Positions 63,973-64,000 of a stretch of 64,000 bases of DNA are shown piece after piece. Each line of letters starts with the position of its first letter. Position 1 is the stretch's first letter. The stretch covers positions 62,001 through 126,000 of the forward strand of contig CAYMUY010000001.1 in NCBI GenBank assembly GCA_964393825.1. Reading direction: 5' to 3'. A program made the position numbers and the translations under genes. A model generated the notes under the pieces. The model did no database searches. It was not told where the DNA came from and worked only from the letters and a program-made list of their open reading frames with translations. This DNA is from PFJX01 sp964393825 (lineage in GTDB: Bacteria > Pseudomonadota > Gammaproteobacteria > Burkholderiales > Thiobacillaceae).

Positions 63973-64000
63973 ATGCAATTGAGCGAACTGGTCACCGAGT
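63973..64000 (+). CDS. Start of next pilus-operon gene (runs off the window)
   Basis: An ATG directly after the previous stop (no gap) opens a frame reading MQLSELVTE to the window end. Nine codons are not enough to identify it; PilT/PilU-type functions are expected next in this gene order. Confidence 0.5.

Overview
The window reads as a high-GC proteobacterial chromosome, most likely a betaproteobacterium. This is inferred from the thrS-infC-rpmI-rplT-pheS-pheT-ihfA-merR order, a rare AUA start on infC, and the protein styles; no rRNA or other species marker is visible. No integrase, transposase, tRNA, rRNA or CRISPR array was found.

Bases 1-11100 are core genes: the translation and IHF operon above, then a three-gene set (GCS2-type ligase, AstE/AspA-like Zn enzyme, unknown protein), then dnaJ. 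Bases 11100-29550 are chromosomal accessory genes, all on the minus strand: a secreted protein with two tandem internal repeats; a phosphorelay (CHASE-PAS histidine kinase, single-domain receiver, Hpt-REC-REC-GGDEF); a tightly packed run MFS / FGGY kinase / atypical PilZ / DUF58 / transglutaminase / NikR; a dienelactone hydrolase; an intact HEPN/MNT pair; a second MNT gene fused by overlaps to a 40-residue HEPN remnant and a MoxR ATPase; lysS; and a Phd/PIN toxin-antitoxin pair.

Bases 29800-64000 are the transfer half of an integrative conjugative element or an integrated plasmid. A leftward operon (40809 to 29797) carries two small unknown genes, a TraD coupling protein, a DUF4400-like membrane protein and a MobH (TraI_2) relaxase. 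It then runs without a break, by 4-8 bp overlaps or short gaps, into a receiver, a diguanylate cyclase, a PAS-PAS-GGDEF-EAL protein and an unrecognised 559-residue protein. A 575-bp non-coding region (40810-41385) holds a perfect 23-bp-arm palindrome, an inverted partial copy of it, an oriT-like hairpin and a strong terminator hairpin just before the rightward operon. The rightward operon encodes a P-type (VirB/Trb) type IV secretion system with an embedded SAM methyltransferase. After VirB6 it is interrupted by a reverse-strand higBA cassette. It resumes with VirB8-VirB9-VirB10 and continues straight into a type IVb (R64 PilL-S-like) pilus operon, which leaves the window at 64000.

The most interesting proposal is that conjugation (relaxase, coupling protein) is genetically coupled to a c-di-GMP make/break module, and that the mating channel and mating pilus share one operon whose 5' end carries a terminator-like leader. 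The HigBA promoter-operator lies in the 56-bp gap in front of virB8, so the addiction module may also influence the distal half of the transfer genes.
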